This document shows positions 43,056 through 53,100 of a stretch of 61,925 nucleotides of DNA, in pieces. Source of the DNA: Thermodesulfobacteriota bacterium (GTDB lineage Bacteria > Desulfobacterota > Desulfobacteria > Desulfobacterales > Desulfosudaceae); NCBI GenBank assembly GCA_040753795.1, contig JBFMDX010000021.1, forward strand, positions 7,653 to 69,577, written 5' to 3'. The notes beneath the pieces are model-generated. The model had not been told where the DNA came from and did no database searches. It saw nothing but the letters and a program-made list of their open reading frames with translations. How positions within the stretch are numbered: the first letter of the stretch is position 1; each line of letters starts with the position of its first letter. The translations under genes were made by a program, and so were the position numbers.

Positions 43056-44359
43056 CTACAGGTTGCCGGCATGGGCCAGGACGTTCTTGTCGATGCTGAG
43101 ATTGATGTCGCGGTAATACAGGTCAAGGCGGCGGTCTTCAAAGGGGAGGAAAACCAGGGTGACGCGGGTGGGAAAGACGCTGATGTCCGGGTATCGCGGC
43201 AGCCAGTCTTCGGGCGGCCGCAGAATGGAGATCAGGGTGATCTTGATGCTCTCCAGTCCTTCAGCGGCCGGCAGGGTGATGGGGTGAAGCCGGCGGTTGG
43301 TGATGGTCTCCGCCAGGTCCGTCCGCGGCTGGGCACAGGTCAATTGCTGATTCAGGCGGTGAAATATGTCGCCGCGCACCTTGAAGGCCGTTGACCAGAA
43401 GGCCAGCGGCATTTCTTCCCAGGCCGTCTGGACGACCCGGGGAAGATTGGCCAGTCTGACCATATCCGCGTAGGAAGCCAGGGGAACGCCGGCCACGTCC
43501 GCCTCCATGCGCCAGAAGGGCAGATAGACCGCGTCCGGGTTGTCCGACGCCACCAGTCCGAAACGGACGCGGACCAGCGCGCCGCGGCGCGGCCGCCACA
43601 GGCTCCGGCAGTTAAGACAGGTTAGGGTCAGGGACTGGGCGGCGCCTTCCAGGTCCCAGCCGCAGTCAGGGCAAAGACCGGGAATAAAAATCGTTTCTCC
43701 TTCCGGCCGGCAGGTGTCCATGTCGCGGACGTCCCGGTCATCCGGCATGGCCAGGCTCAAGGGCTGATCCAGGACCGCGTCATAGAGCTGCCTGTTTTCG
43801 ACGTATACCGGCGAATAAATCAGGCTGGCGGTCTCACCGATGTATTCCCTGAAGATGGTAGCCACTTTCAGTCGTACAACCTGGTTGACCCGGTCGAATT
43901 CATCCATTGTTTCCTGTAACCGGCAGGGCGTCAGAAATCGGCCCTGATGGTCGGCCGAGACCAGCTTCAGCGGCAGGGCCTGGGAACGCACGCCCAGGGA
44001 GGCGGGAAGAAAGTTGATACCGGCAGGAAGAGCGATGCGGCTGATGTCCAGAAACTGATTGGCTACGCCTTTTTCCCGGGTGGCGTAGAAAAGGGTTCCC
44101 TTAAACCGCCAGTAGGGAATAAAGACGAGTTCCCTGTGTTCCGCCGCCTGAGCCGACGGCTCGAACCGGTAGCGGAAATAGCGCTTTTGATCGATGCAGG
44201 AGCGCACCCGGCAGAATCCGCAGATAAAGAACCGGTCCGCTTCGCCCAGCGTGACCGGAGCGCCGCACTGGGGGCATTGATGGGTTACCTGAAACTGGAT
44301 GACGGCCTCCGGTGTGTAGCGGAAGGCGTCAGCCCCCCAGTTGTTCTTTTATCATTCAT
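43056..44359 (-). CDS. Zinc-ribbon protein with apparent frameshift near its N-terminus
   Basis: The main frame (43056-44207 with a GTG start, 383 residues) holds a zinc ribbon CPDCGWD...CLNCRSLW (about residues 180-205) and repeated PYWRFKG/PFWRMEA motifs. The same frame continues upstream to about 44345 and encodes a further ribbon, THQCPQCGAPVTLG and CGFCRVRSC, but has no start. The ATG at 44359, with AGGGA before it and 15 nt behind the SPFH gene stop, is in another frame; the frames would join if the G6 run (44333-44338 on this strand) had one more G. So the gene is probably 44359-43056 with a frameshift, real or from sequencing. Function unknown; it pairs with the SPFH protein. Confidence 0.7.
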
Positions 44360-44374
44360 GGCGGGATGTCCCTG

Positions 44375-45508
44375 TCAGAGCGTCAGTTTCTCCCCGCACT
44401 GGTTGCAGAAAAGGGCGTCGGCCAGGTTTTCAAAGCCGCACCCGGTGCATTTGACCGGTAGCCGCTTTTCGGCGGTAGAGTGGCCGCAGCGGGGGCAGAA
44501 GTTGGCCCCCGGCGTGATGTTCTTGCCGCAGTTGCCGCATTTCTGGAAGATGATCTGCTGGTGTCCGCACTGGGTGCAGAATTTGGCGTCGGCCGGGATG
44601 GGGCTGCCGCATTCGGCGCAGGCTACGGTCGGCGGTCCGGCGGCGGGGCCGTTTTTCGCGGTGGCCATATACTGGGCGGCCAGGCCGGGCAGCATGACGC
44701 CCAGCCCCATGCCCATGCCCGCACCGGCGCCGGACCCGTCTCCCTGGGCCGCTTTTTCCATGGCCATGGCGGTCTTCATCTGCATGAGCTTGTTCATGTC
44801 GTCAAATACGCCCAGGCGGCTGCGGTCGTCAATGGCGGCCTGCACGTCCGGGGGCGGGGTGATGGCGTTGATGTACAACTCCGTCAGGGCCAGCCCGAAC
44901 CGGCCGAAATCCTCCTTCAGGGAAAGGACCAGGCCGTCGGCCAGTTCGTTATAGCGGGAGGGCAGCTCCAGGATGGTCTTGATGCGGCTGCCGATGTGGT
45001 CGTTGAACCGGGAGACGATGACCTGGTTTAAATAATCTTCGATGGCGTCGGTGGTATAGCGGCCCTGGGTGCCGACCAGGCTGTTGATGAACAGCACCGG
45101 CTGGACGATGCGGATGTTGAAAACGCCATAGGCCCGCAGCCGCACCAGGCCCAGTTCGGCGTCCTTGAAAGCCACCGGGTCCCGGGTGCCCCATTTGAGG
45201 TTGGTGAACGTCTTCAGGTTGGTGAAGTAAACCTCGGCCCGGAGAGGGCTGGACATGCCCCAGGGCAGGCTGAGAATTTTCGTCAGGATCGGGATGTTGG
45301 CCGTCTTGAGGGTGTGCCGCCCCGGGCCGAAAGCACCCACGGCCCGGCCCTGGTAGAAAAAAACCGCGGCCTGGCTTTCCCTGACCGTCAGCTGGGCGCC
45401 GTATTTGATTTCTCCGGAGCCGGTCTCCGGCAGGCGGTGAACGAGCTGTTTGCCGCTTTCATCCAGCCATTCCAGGTTTTCCAGAAAAACAAGGTTGTTG
45501 GTTCCCAT
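44375..45508 (-). CDS. SPFH-domain protein with C-terminal zinc ribbons
   Basis: 377 residues. An SPFH/virion-core-like domain (about 20-235; QLTVRESQAAVFFYQGRAVG, GVFNIRIVQPVLFINSL), a Met/Gly-rich segment, and at the C-terminus three zinc ribbons: CAECGSPIPADAKFCTQCG, CGNCGKNITPGANFCPRCG and CTGCGFENLADALFCNQCG. Such proteins form large homo-oligomers, often near membranes or stress foci. RBS GGAGGG. Downstream of cls by 21 nt and upstream of the zinc-ribbon gene by 15 nt; the three look like one operon. Confidence 0.9.
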   Translation of the reverse strand: MGTNNLVFLENLEWLDESGKQLVHRLPETGSGEIKYGAQLTVRESQAAVFFYQGRAVGAFGPGRHTLKTANIPILTKILSLPWGMSSPLRAEVYFTNLKTFTNLKWGTRDPVAFKDAELGLVRLRAYGVFNIRIVQPVLFINSLVGTQGRYTTDAIEDYLNQVIVSRFNDHIGSRIKTILELPSRYNELADGLVLSLKEDFGRFGLALTELYINAITPPPDVQAAIDDRSRLGVFDDMNKLMQMKTAMAMEKAAQGDGSGAGAGMGMGLGVMLPGLAAQYMATAKNGPAAGPPTVACAECGSPIPADAKFCTQCGHQQIIFQKCGNCGKNITPGANFCPRCGHSTAEKRLPVKCTGCGFENLADALFCNQCGEKLTL

Positions 45509-45529
45509 ATTGAACCCTCCAGTTTGGTA

Positions 45530-46978
45530 TTACAGGATCGGTGAAAAAAGGCTGGACAGCCTCACCATCAGCTTGAACAGGAGCGACGTCTTCTTGCTCG
45601 GATAGATGACCTGGCGGCTGTGCCCGATATCGTCTTGCAGCATTCTTTCCACCCGGGTCGTAAATTCCCTGTTTTTGATGACCAGGTTCATTTCAAAGTT
45701 CAGATAGAAAGAGCGGTTGTCGAAATTGGCGCTGCCGATGATGGCCGTATGGTCATCGATGATCATGACTTTCTGGTGCATGAATCCGGGAGAATACCGG
45801 TAGACCGTGATGCCGGGAACGGACAGCAAGGCCGGGAAGAAGGAGAACGAAGCCAGGTAGAGGATTTTTTTGTCCGGCCGGCCGGGAAGAATGATGCGGA
45901 CATCCACGCCTTTTAGAGCAGCCACCTGCAAAGCGTTGATGATGGCGTTATCGGGGACGAAATAGGGGCTGGCGATCCAGACGCGGTCTCTGGCCGAGAG
46001 GATGGCGTGCAGAAACATGAGCAGACAGGTGTCGAGCGACTGGCTGGGGTCCGTGGCCAGGGGCAGAATATTCATCCCGCCTGCCGGGGCCGGATGCACA
46101 TTCCAGGCGATTTCCAGTTTTCTGCGGACCGCCCAGAACCAGTCGGCGGCAAAGGCCAGCTGGACGCCCAGTACAACCGGGCCTTCGACCATGACATGGG
46201 TGTCTCGCCAGGCCCCGTATTTTTTCTTTCTGCCCAGGTATTCATCGCCAACGTTGTGGCCGCCCACAAAGCCGGTCTGTCCGTCCACCACCACGATTTT
46301 ACGGTGATTGCGGAAATTGATCTGAAACCGGTTATACCATCCCCGGGTGGTAAAGAAGGGGTAAATCTCCACGCCGGCGTCCCGAAGCCTTTCTATATAT
46401 TTGTCGGAAAGGTTACGGGACCCGATTTCGTCGTAGAGAAAAAAAATTTTGACGCCTTCCGCTGATTTCCGGATCAGCAGTTCCTGAAGCCTGGTGCCGA
46501 TCTCATCGTCACGGACAATGAAAAATTCCAGGAGCAGGTAGTGCCTGGCTGCGTCCATGCGGCGGAACATGGCGTCAAAGGTTGCCCGGCCGTTGATCAG
46601 CAGTTCGGCGGTATTGTTGCCGGTAAAGGGAATGCCGGCCAGACTGGCGTATACTTCGTCACCGGCGTTTATTCCAATCTGGTTCCCGTCCATGGGGCTG
46701 GCATACCGTTCCATCCGTTTGATGGTCCGGTCAAGCTGGTGATGGGACTGGATATTACCCGCCCGCAGGGACTCGATATAGCCGAAGAACTTGTTGCGAC
46801 CCAGAACCCAGTAAAGGGGAAGGGCGATCCAGGGCACGACCACCAGGGTAATGGCCCAGGCGATGGCGCCCTGGGCGGACCGGATAAAGAGGATGGCGTG
46901 CATGGCGGTGAGGATACCCAGAATTTCGATGGCGGGGATAAGGATTGTCAGGGTCGGTTTCAGCAGTTCCAAGGGCAT
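45530..46978 (-). CDS. cls: Cardiolipin synthase
   Basis: 482 residues. Two N-terminal membrane helices, then two PLD-type HKD motifs: NHRKIVVVDGQTGFVGGHN (near 226) and MHQKVMIIDDHTAIIGSAN (near 401). Condenses two phosphatidylglycerols to cardiolipin at the inner membrane. Start at the ATG at 46978 with a weak AGG. Confidence 0.95.
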   Translation of the reverse strand: MPLELLKPTLTILIPAIEILGILTAMHAILFIRSAQGAIAWAITLVVVPWIALPLYWVLGRNKFFGYIESLRAGNIQSHHQLDRTIKRMERYASPMDGNQIGINAGDEVYASLAGIPFTGNNTAELLINGRATFDAMFRRMDAARHYLLLEFFIVRDDEIGTRLQELLIRKSAEGVKIFFLYDEIGSRNLSDKYIERLRDAGVEIYPFFTTRGWYNRFQINFRNHRKIVVVDGQTGFVGGHNVGDEYLGRKKKYGAWRDTHVMVEGPVVLGVQLAFAADWFWAVRRKLEIAWNVHPAPAGGMNILPLATDPSQSLDTCLLMFLHAILSARDRVWIASPYFVPDNAIINALQVAALKGVDVRIILPGRPDKKILYLASFSFFPALLSVPGITVYRYSPGFMHQKVMIIDDHTAIIGSANFDNRSFYLNFEMNLVIKNREFTTRVERMLQDDIGHSRQVIYPSKKTSLLFKLMVRLSSLFSPIL

Positions 46979-47073
46979 AAACCTGTCGGATTTATAAAAT
47001 CTGGATTGGTTGGGTGTTTATCTATGATATAAATCAATTTGTGTATGGATGTCCAGTGGTTCGTGTGTTTAAA

Positions 47074-47142
47074 AAGGTTTAAGGTTTAAGGTTCAGGGTT
47101 TAAGGTACAAGGCTTAAGGCTCAGGGTTCAAGGGTTAAGGGG
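47074..47142. repeat. Degenerate heptamer tandem repeat (AAGGTTT)
   Basis: Nine to ten tandem heptamers: aaggttt, aaggttt, aaggttc, agggttt, aaggtac, aaggctt, aaggctc, agggttc, aagggtt. It ends 21 bp before the ATG of the HIT-like gene and so fills its leader. Related strings (ccccttgaaccctt) occur at 13986-14003 and 48853-48870. Confidence 0.8.
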
Positions 47143-47163
47143 CAAGATGACGAGGAAACCAGA

Positions 47164-48768
47164 ATGATAGAACTTTCTACCTGCGTGGCGCCGGAAGGCC
47201 GGTTTGTCGTGGGGGTTCACCGGGCCGCTTTCCGGGTCGCGAACTTTCGGGAAAAGGATTACGTTGATACGCTGGGGATTACCCGCGATAGACGACCTTA
47301 TACCAATCAGGCCAACTTCCCGGCCAAGGATGTGATCGAAGAGAACGCCGATCGGGTGTACGAGATTCGTAACCCCTTTCCTTTCCGGGGGGTGACCTAT
47401 ATCGCCGGAAGTTGGGCGGATAAAAACGCCGCCGCGCCGGAACGGATTTGTCTGCCAAGTCCTCCCCGGGTTTCGTTCATGGAAACGGTCGGCCAGTGGA
47501 GCGGGGGCGGCAACCCCGACCTTCTGCTGGCGCTGCTGCCGGAGTCGCTGCAACTGGCTTTGGCGACGACCACGACCGATCCGGATGATCTGGTAAGGCT
47601 GGCGGCCATCAGCTGCGATTTCGTGATGGATCGGACTTCCGGTCGACCTGCCGGCCTTTATTATTCCAACAGTGAAAACGGTCCGGCGCGGCCGGAGATC
47701 AGGAATGAAAAGCTGTTTGAAGCCGTGGCCAACAACCCCCGGCTTCCCGATGACTACAAGCGGGTCATGGTACTGCGTCCGGGTGCCCAGGGCGGCAGCG
47801 AAATCACGGCGGAGTGGCGCGGGGAGGATTCGGGCCACGTCTTTGAATACCTGCGGCGGAACAGCTACATCCCCTGGGGCCATTATGCCGCCAACATGGC
47901 CGATGACGCCGTCCGCTACCGGATCAGCGACCTGACGCCGGAAGACGTGCGGGGGATGCGTCATTTGTATTACCAGCGGACTTTCGTCCGAATAGCGGAA
48001 ATACTGGGCCTGGATTTTCCGGAAAGACGGCGGACCCTGACGGAGGGAGACCTGGAACACTTGCGGGGGCGGATTCTGGAGGCCGCCTTCGCCGCGGATA
48101 AAGATCGGCCCCTGCCTTTTGACGCCACGGTCTGGGGCTGGAATTTCGGCTTTGATTATGCTCCGACCGGTTATCGTCTTCACGCTTCCCATCAGCAGAC
48201 CCATCAGCAGTTCGCCCTGACTCCGGCCAAGGTGGAGACTTTAGACGGGCAGCAGATTCCGTCCTATTCCTGCGGAGACCTGGTAGCGGAATTCATTCAA
48301 GAATATTTCCGGAAGACCGGCCGGCAATTTTTCGAGGCATACCTGGAGGCGATTGACAACAATACCCGCACCGACGGACGTTCGGGAGAAAGCAGTCTGG
48401 CGGTTTATCGGGATGATAACGTGCTCCTGTTCGTTCCCAAGGCCCAGACCTCCCAGTGGGAACTGCAGTTGATGACCGTAAAACCGGTGGCCAATATTCT
48501 TCAGGCCGATACCGGGACCCGGCGATCCCTGGACCGGGGGATTCACACGGCGGTGCGCGTACTGGGCGGCCTGGGCGCCCGGATGATTACCACCATTGAA
48601 TATGCCGGCCGGATAGCGTCAACGGAACCGGATCAGCGGCTGATCTACAGTTTTCTGCCGCGGCTGCCGGAATCCCCCGGCGCCTTCAGCGAGGCCCAGC
48701 TCCGCTGGATCAACGGTCACTACCCCGAGGATTTCGCGAGCGCCTGTAGGAAGTGTTTAAGTGATTAA
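47164..48768 (+). CDS. Unrecognised protein with HIT/GalT-like His cluster (534 aa)
   Basis: No family recognised with confidence. RYEIRNPFPFRGVTYIAGSW-like sequence (residues about 64-83) and LHASHQQTHQQFALTP (about 338-353) recall the NP-F/Y and HxHxQ regions of GalT/HIT-fold nucleotidyl enzymes, but spacing differs. The mid part has several Asp/Arg-rich helices. GAGG lies 10 nt before the ATG. The last five codons and the stop come from a 23-bp tandem repeat. Single gene between divergent cls and convergent sppA. Cytoplasmic by lack of signal or membrane helix. Confidence 0.8.
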   Translation: MIELSTCVAPEGRFVVGVHRAAFRVANFREKDYVDTLGITRDRRPYTNQANFPAKDVIEENADRVYEIRNPFPFRGVTYIAGSWADKNAAAPERICLPSPPRVSFMETVGQWSGGGNPDLLLALLPESLQLALATTTTDPDDLVRLAAISCDFVMDRTSGRPAGLYYSNSENGPARPEIRNEKLFEAVANNPRLPDDYKRVMVLRPGAQGGSEITAEWRGEDSGHVFEYLRRNSYIPWGHYAANMADDAVRYRISDLTPEDVRGMRHLYYQRTFVRIAEILGLDFPERRRTLTEGDLEHLRGRILEAAFAADKDRPLPFDATVWGWNFGFDYAPTGYRLHASHQQTHQQFALTPAKVETLDGQQIPSYSCGDLVAEFIQEYFRKTGRQFFEAYLEAIDNNTRTDGRSGESSLAVYRDDNVLLFVPKAQTSQWELQLMTVKPVANILQADTGTRRSLDRGIHTAVRVLGGLGARMITTIEYAGRIASTEPDQRLIYSFLPRLPESPGAFSEAQLRWINGHYPEDFASACRKCLSD

Positions 48769-48833
48769 GTTTTAAGTGTTTAAGTGATTAAGTTTTAAGT
48801 GTTTAAGTGATTAAGTTTTAAGTGATTAAGTGG
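48751..48833. repeat. 23-bp tandem repeat overlapping a stop codon
   Basis: Three perfect copies of a 23-bp unit, aagtgtttaagtgattaag plus tttt (48751-48773, 48774-48796, 48797-48819) and a partial fourth. The first copy supplies the codons for KCLSD and the TAA of the upstream gene. Each unit carries a TAA in that frame, so copy-number change would not extend the protein. Confidence 0.95.
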
Positions 48834-48873
48834 TGGGTACCTTCCACGCCCCTCGACCCCTTGAACCCTTCCG

Positions 48874-49899
48874 TTACGGCGCTCTCGGCCACCACAGATA
48901 ATAGAATCCGGCTTCGCAAACGGGCAGGGCATTCAAAAGGTCCACGTTGACAAGCGCCGGGCCGTTGCCTTCATACTGGGCCGACAGCGAGTTGTAGATG
49001 GTGTCGTTGGGATAGGCGGTCCGGCGGTAGACCACCACCCGGGCGTTGGCCGGCAGACCGGACATTTGTCTGGCCGCGGCGATGGCCTCTTCCAGATAGC
49101 CGATGCGGTCGATCAGGCCCGCCGACAGGGCCCCGTCGGCAGTGAAAATACGGGCGGTCTCCACATTCTCAACGGTCAGTCCGCGGCCGTCGCGATGCAG
49201 TTTGACCAGGGACATAAACCGATCCGCGTAATAGCGGATCAGGGCGTTGAAAATAGCGTCCTCTTCTTCTGTGGCCGCGCGGAAGGGAGAACCCATGTCC
49301 TTGTTCCGCCCGGAAACGCGGGCATTGACGCCGACGCCGATCTTGTCCAGCAGTTCATAGACCTGAGGCGTAACGAAGATCACGCCCACGGAACCGGTAA
49401 CGGTGGTGGGATGGGCAATGATCTGATCGGCCGGCAGGGCAATGTAATATCCCCCCGAGGCCGCCACGTCCATCAGGGCCGCGATAATCGTCGCGCCGGT
49501 GGCTTTCTTGTATTGCAGGATGCGGTGATACAAAATATCACTGGCGGTGATGGTGCCGCCGGGGGAGTTGATTTTCAACACTACCGCCTTGACGTCCGGA
49601 TCCTTTTCCGCCAGTTTCAACTGGGCGATGGTCTCCTGAAGCATGCTCGGTTCTTTACCGGACATGAATTTTTCTTCGGTCTTGTCCGTAATCATGCCAT
49701 TGATGTTAATGACGGCCACTTTTTCCCGGCCGGTTCCTTCCAGGGTGTATTCCCTCAAAGGGACGGTGGCGTCGGGCTGAAGTTTGATGCCCGGAAGGCA
49801 TCCGGCGGTTGAAAGAAAAAGGGCGGTTCCGAAGATGGCCAGAACAACGGCCTTCAGAAAACCGGGTTTTTCGTCGATGGATATAATTTTTTTACACAT
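48874..49899 (-). CDS. sppA: Signal peptide peptidase SppA-type serine protease
   Basis: About 341 residues from the ATG at 49899 (AAAGGAG upstream); an upstream in-frame ATG has no RBS. One N-terminal hydrophobic segment ending in LSTAGCLP, a lipobox-like sequence, so it may be a lipoprotein. Protease core: LKINSPGGTITASDILYHRI, nucleophile Ser in MDVAASGGYYIALPADQII, and the general-base Lys in SGRNKDMGSPF. Cleaves remnant signal peptides in the membrane. Confidence 0.92.
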   Translation of the reverse strand: MCKKIISIDEKPGFLKAVVLAIFGTALFLSTAGCLPGIKLQPDATVPLREYTLEGTGREKVAVININGMITDKTEEKFMSGKEPSMLQETIAQLKLAEKDPDVKAVVLKINSPGGTITASDILYHRILQYKKATGATIIAALMDVAASGGYYIALPADQIIAHPTTVTGSVGVIFVTPQVYELLDKIGVGVNARVSGRNKDMGSPFRAATEEEDAIFNALIRYYADRFMSLVKLHRDGRGLTVENVETARIFTADGALSAGLIDRIGYLEEAIAAARQMSGLPANARVVVYRRTAYPNDTIYNSLSAQYEGNGPALVNVDLLNALPVCEAGFYYLWWPRAP

Positions 49900-50128
49900 T
49901 ATGAAAACTCCTTTTGGATCAGACGTGTTGACCATGCCGTTTGTGCATTATCGGTTTTGAATCATATTGTATAAAAACGCAACCGAATTCAGAAAAAAGA
50001 ATGGCACGTTTGTCCGCAGGGCCGGCCTTCAGGCCGCCTTTTACAGGTCAACCGGAATATCCCCGTGCCCCTGCGGGGCATTCTCCTGTGTTAATGATTT
50101 AAATTAATTTAAACCGATTTTAAAGCAA

Positions 50129-50157
50129 TTGACAGCCACCGGTCGATTGCCTATACT
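50129..50157 (+). promoter_or_regulatory. Sigma70 promoter of the activase operon
   Basis: TTGACA (50129-50134), 17-bp spacer, TATACT (50152-50157). Start of transcription near 50164, giving a 29-nt leader. Upstream at 50068-50082 is a small palindrome TGCCCC/GGGGCA. Confidence 0.8.
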
Positions 50158-50192
50158 TTTCCTTTCCAAAATATACCCTGGGGACTTGACCC

Positions 50193-53100
50193 ATGACTCG
50201 TTCTTACTATGCCGGTTTTGACGTCGGCAGCAGCGCCGTTCATTATGCCGTCATTGACGGCTCCGGTGCCGTGGCCTACTCCGCCCGTCCGTTCATGCAT
50301 TTCGCCGACCCTATCAGCGCCATCCGCCGGGCCTGGGCCGATGTCGTCGGCCGGTTCCCGCGTGACACCATCCAGGCGACCGCTTTTACGGGCAGCGGCG
50401 CGGAATTTTTTCCGGAGGTCATGCCCGGCGCGGTCTGTCTTTATGACAGCGTCAGCATTCCTGCCGGGGCCATCATTCTGAATCCGGAGGCGGAATGCGT
50501 CATCCATATCGGCGCCAAGGACGCTTATTTCTTCCGGCTTCGCCGGCTGCAGGATCGGACGATTTTGCAGGATTGGAAAGCCGGTTCCAAATGCGGCGGC
50601 GGAACCGGGACCCTGATCCAGAAACAATGCCGGCGCCTGTTTCAAAATGAAGTCGCCGGTGTCGATCCGGAAAAATCCGGGGGCCTGGACGCGAATCAAC
50701 GGGAAAGCGCCCAGGACCGCCGGGCCGACCTGCTCCAGGAGATGGACGAAGCCATCCTGGCAGCCGCGGAAAAAGAGGCGGCCAGGTCTTCATCGCCCAG
50801 TGAGTTTCTGGCCCGCTGCGGCGTGGTCATTCAGTCGGATTTGATCCACAAGCAGAACGAGGGTGCCAACCGGGCGGATAACCTGGCCGGTCTTTTCCGG
50901 ACCGTGGCCCGTAATTACAAAATCGACGTCATGGGCAATGAGTCCCTGCAAGGCCGCCGGGCCATGGCCACCGGCGGCGTTGTCGCCAATAAGCTGGTGC
51001 TCGGGGCCCTGTCTGAATTTCTCGACGTGGCGCTTGCCCGGCCGGAAGGGTACCAAAACGTGGGGGCCATCGGCGCGGCTGCCGCGGCCAGGGAACGAAA
51101 CAGCGATTTTGTCTTCACGCCCGGCCAGCTTGAGTCGGCCCGGGAATATGGACGGCGGCAGCGCAAATACACCGAGCCGCTTTATCATCATCTGGACCGG
51201 GTCAGGATAATTGAGCCAAACCGTAAGGATGAAACCCTGGCCGGCCGGGAGATCGTCATCGGGATCGACGGCGGCAGTACCACCACCAAGGGCGCTCTGG
51301 TCGATCTCTCCTCCGGCCGGTTACTGGATAAACTCTACATCAAAACCCACGGAGACCCGGAAGGCAGCCTGAAAAAAGTAATACGGTATCTGGGCCGCCA
51401 CCAGTCGGACGTGATCGTCAGGGGCATCGGCGTCACCGGATCGGCCCGCAAGCTGTACGAGAAAATTCTTATCAGCCGGAAACGGGCCGAGGAGTTGAAG
51501 AAGAACGGCCGGGCGGTCGTCGACCGGGTGACGGATGAGATCACCTGTCACGCCCTGGGCGTACAATATTATAATCCGGGTATCGATACTATTTTTGAGA
51601 TCGGCGGCCAGGACATGAAGTTCACCACCTTCAATACCGAGACCGGGGCCGTGCGTAACGCCAAGATGAATTACAGTTGCCAGGCGGGCTCCGGCCAGAC
51701 CATGGAAAATATGGCCGACCTGATCGGGCTGGATGTCACCTCCACCCTTCAGGACTACGCCCTGCGGGCCGAGCGGGTGCCGATTATCGACGCCACCTGC
51801 GGCGTCTTCATGGAAATGGACGAAAACCGGCTCATTGCCGAGGGGTTCTCCCGGGAAGAGATCGCGGCGGCCATCGTGCGGGGGACCGCGGCCAGTTATT
51901 TTTACAAGTTTGTCGGCGGGGCCCAGCAGGTTGGCGAGTCCTGTTCGGCCCAGGGCGGGCCCTGTCTGGGCGATGCGTTTCTGGCCGCCCTGAGCCAGGT
52001 CACCGGCAGGACCCTGTACGCCTATCCCGACCGGGAGATATTCGGCGCCTGGGGCGCGGCCCTGGATGTGATCCGGGAGATTCAGTCCCTGGAGAAAGAA
52101 GGCGGCGCTGCCTGGGATACCGCCTTCCGGGGCTGGTCGGTGATGGATATGCCCTTTGACAAAAATAAAAGAAGCTGCCGGGAAGTCTTCGGCAGCCAGT
52201 CCTGCGGAATCAGGGATTGCGGGCTTCATCTTTTCAAGATCGGCGAGGAAACCATTATCAGCAACGGGTTCTGCCCCCGGGGAAACTCGGAGGCCACCGG
52301 CAAGCCCCGGCCCAATTACGTGGATATTTATCATTCCGTTTACGAAAAGCATTTTAAACGATACGGTTCCCTGCTGAACGGAACACCGTCCGCGGGCACG
52401 ACCATCGGCGTGCGTCGCAGCACCTCCACCCTGGGCCCGAAGGGCATCTGGAGCGCCGCCCTGCTGGCCGGCCTGGGCCTGCATCCGGTGGTTACACCCC
52501 GAAGCGATCAGCAGATCGCCCGGATCGGTGTGGACCATTCCCAGACCAGTTTCTGCATTGCCCGCAAGCTGGCCACGGGTCACGCCAAGGTGCTGGCGGA
52601 TCATCCCGGGATAAAACTCCTCTATAATCCGGCCTTTGTCGAGGTGGCCGGTGATCCCAGCCTGAAATACTGCGTCTACACCGAATCCGAACCCTACCTG
52701 ATCAACGGCGAACTGGCCCTGGATAAAGAGCGGCAGATCCTGCCGGTCCTGGAGTTCGGCGAACCGGAGGCCCTGATCGAGACCTTCATCAGGGAGTTCC
52801 GGCGCCTCGGCCTGGCCATTGACCGCCGCCGGATGAAACGGGCCCTGGCCCGGGCCGACGCCGCCGAAGCGGAGTTCCTCCGGGAACTGGCCGGGCTGGG
52901 GGATAAATTCCTGGCCCGGACCGCCGGGGAAATCGCCTATGTGGGCGTGGGCCGGGACTACGTGGTTCTTGATCCCGAGGCCAGTTCCAATTCCGGCAGC
53001 ATGTTCGCCGCCCTGCGCGGGCTGCACTATCTCCCGCAGATTTTCCTGCATCACCGCTATCAGCATCTGTCCATTCACGATATGGCGAAAAATGAATACT

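Noticed and set aside
48751-48833. CRISPR or attachment site
   Set aside because: Contiguous 23-bp units with no spacers and no integrase or tRNA nearby.
50068-50082. Terminator at TGCCCC/GGGGCA
   Set aside because: It lies between two divergent genes and has no T-run, so it has no transcript to end.
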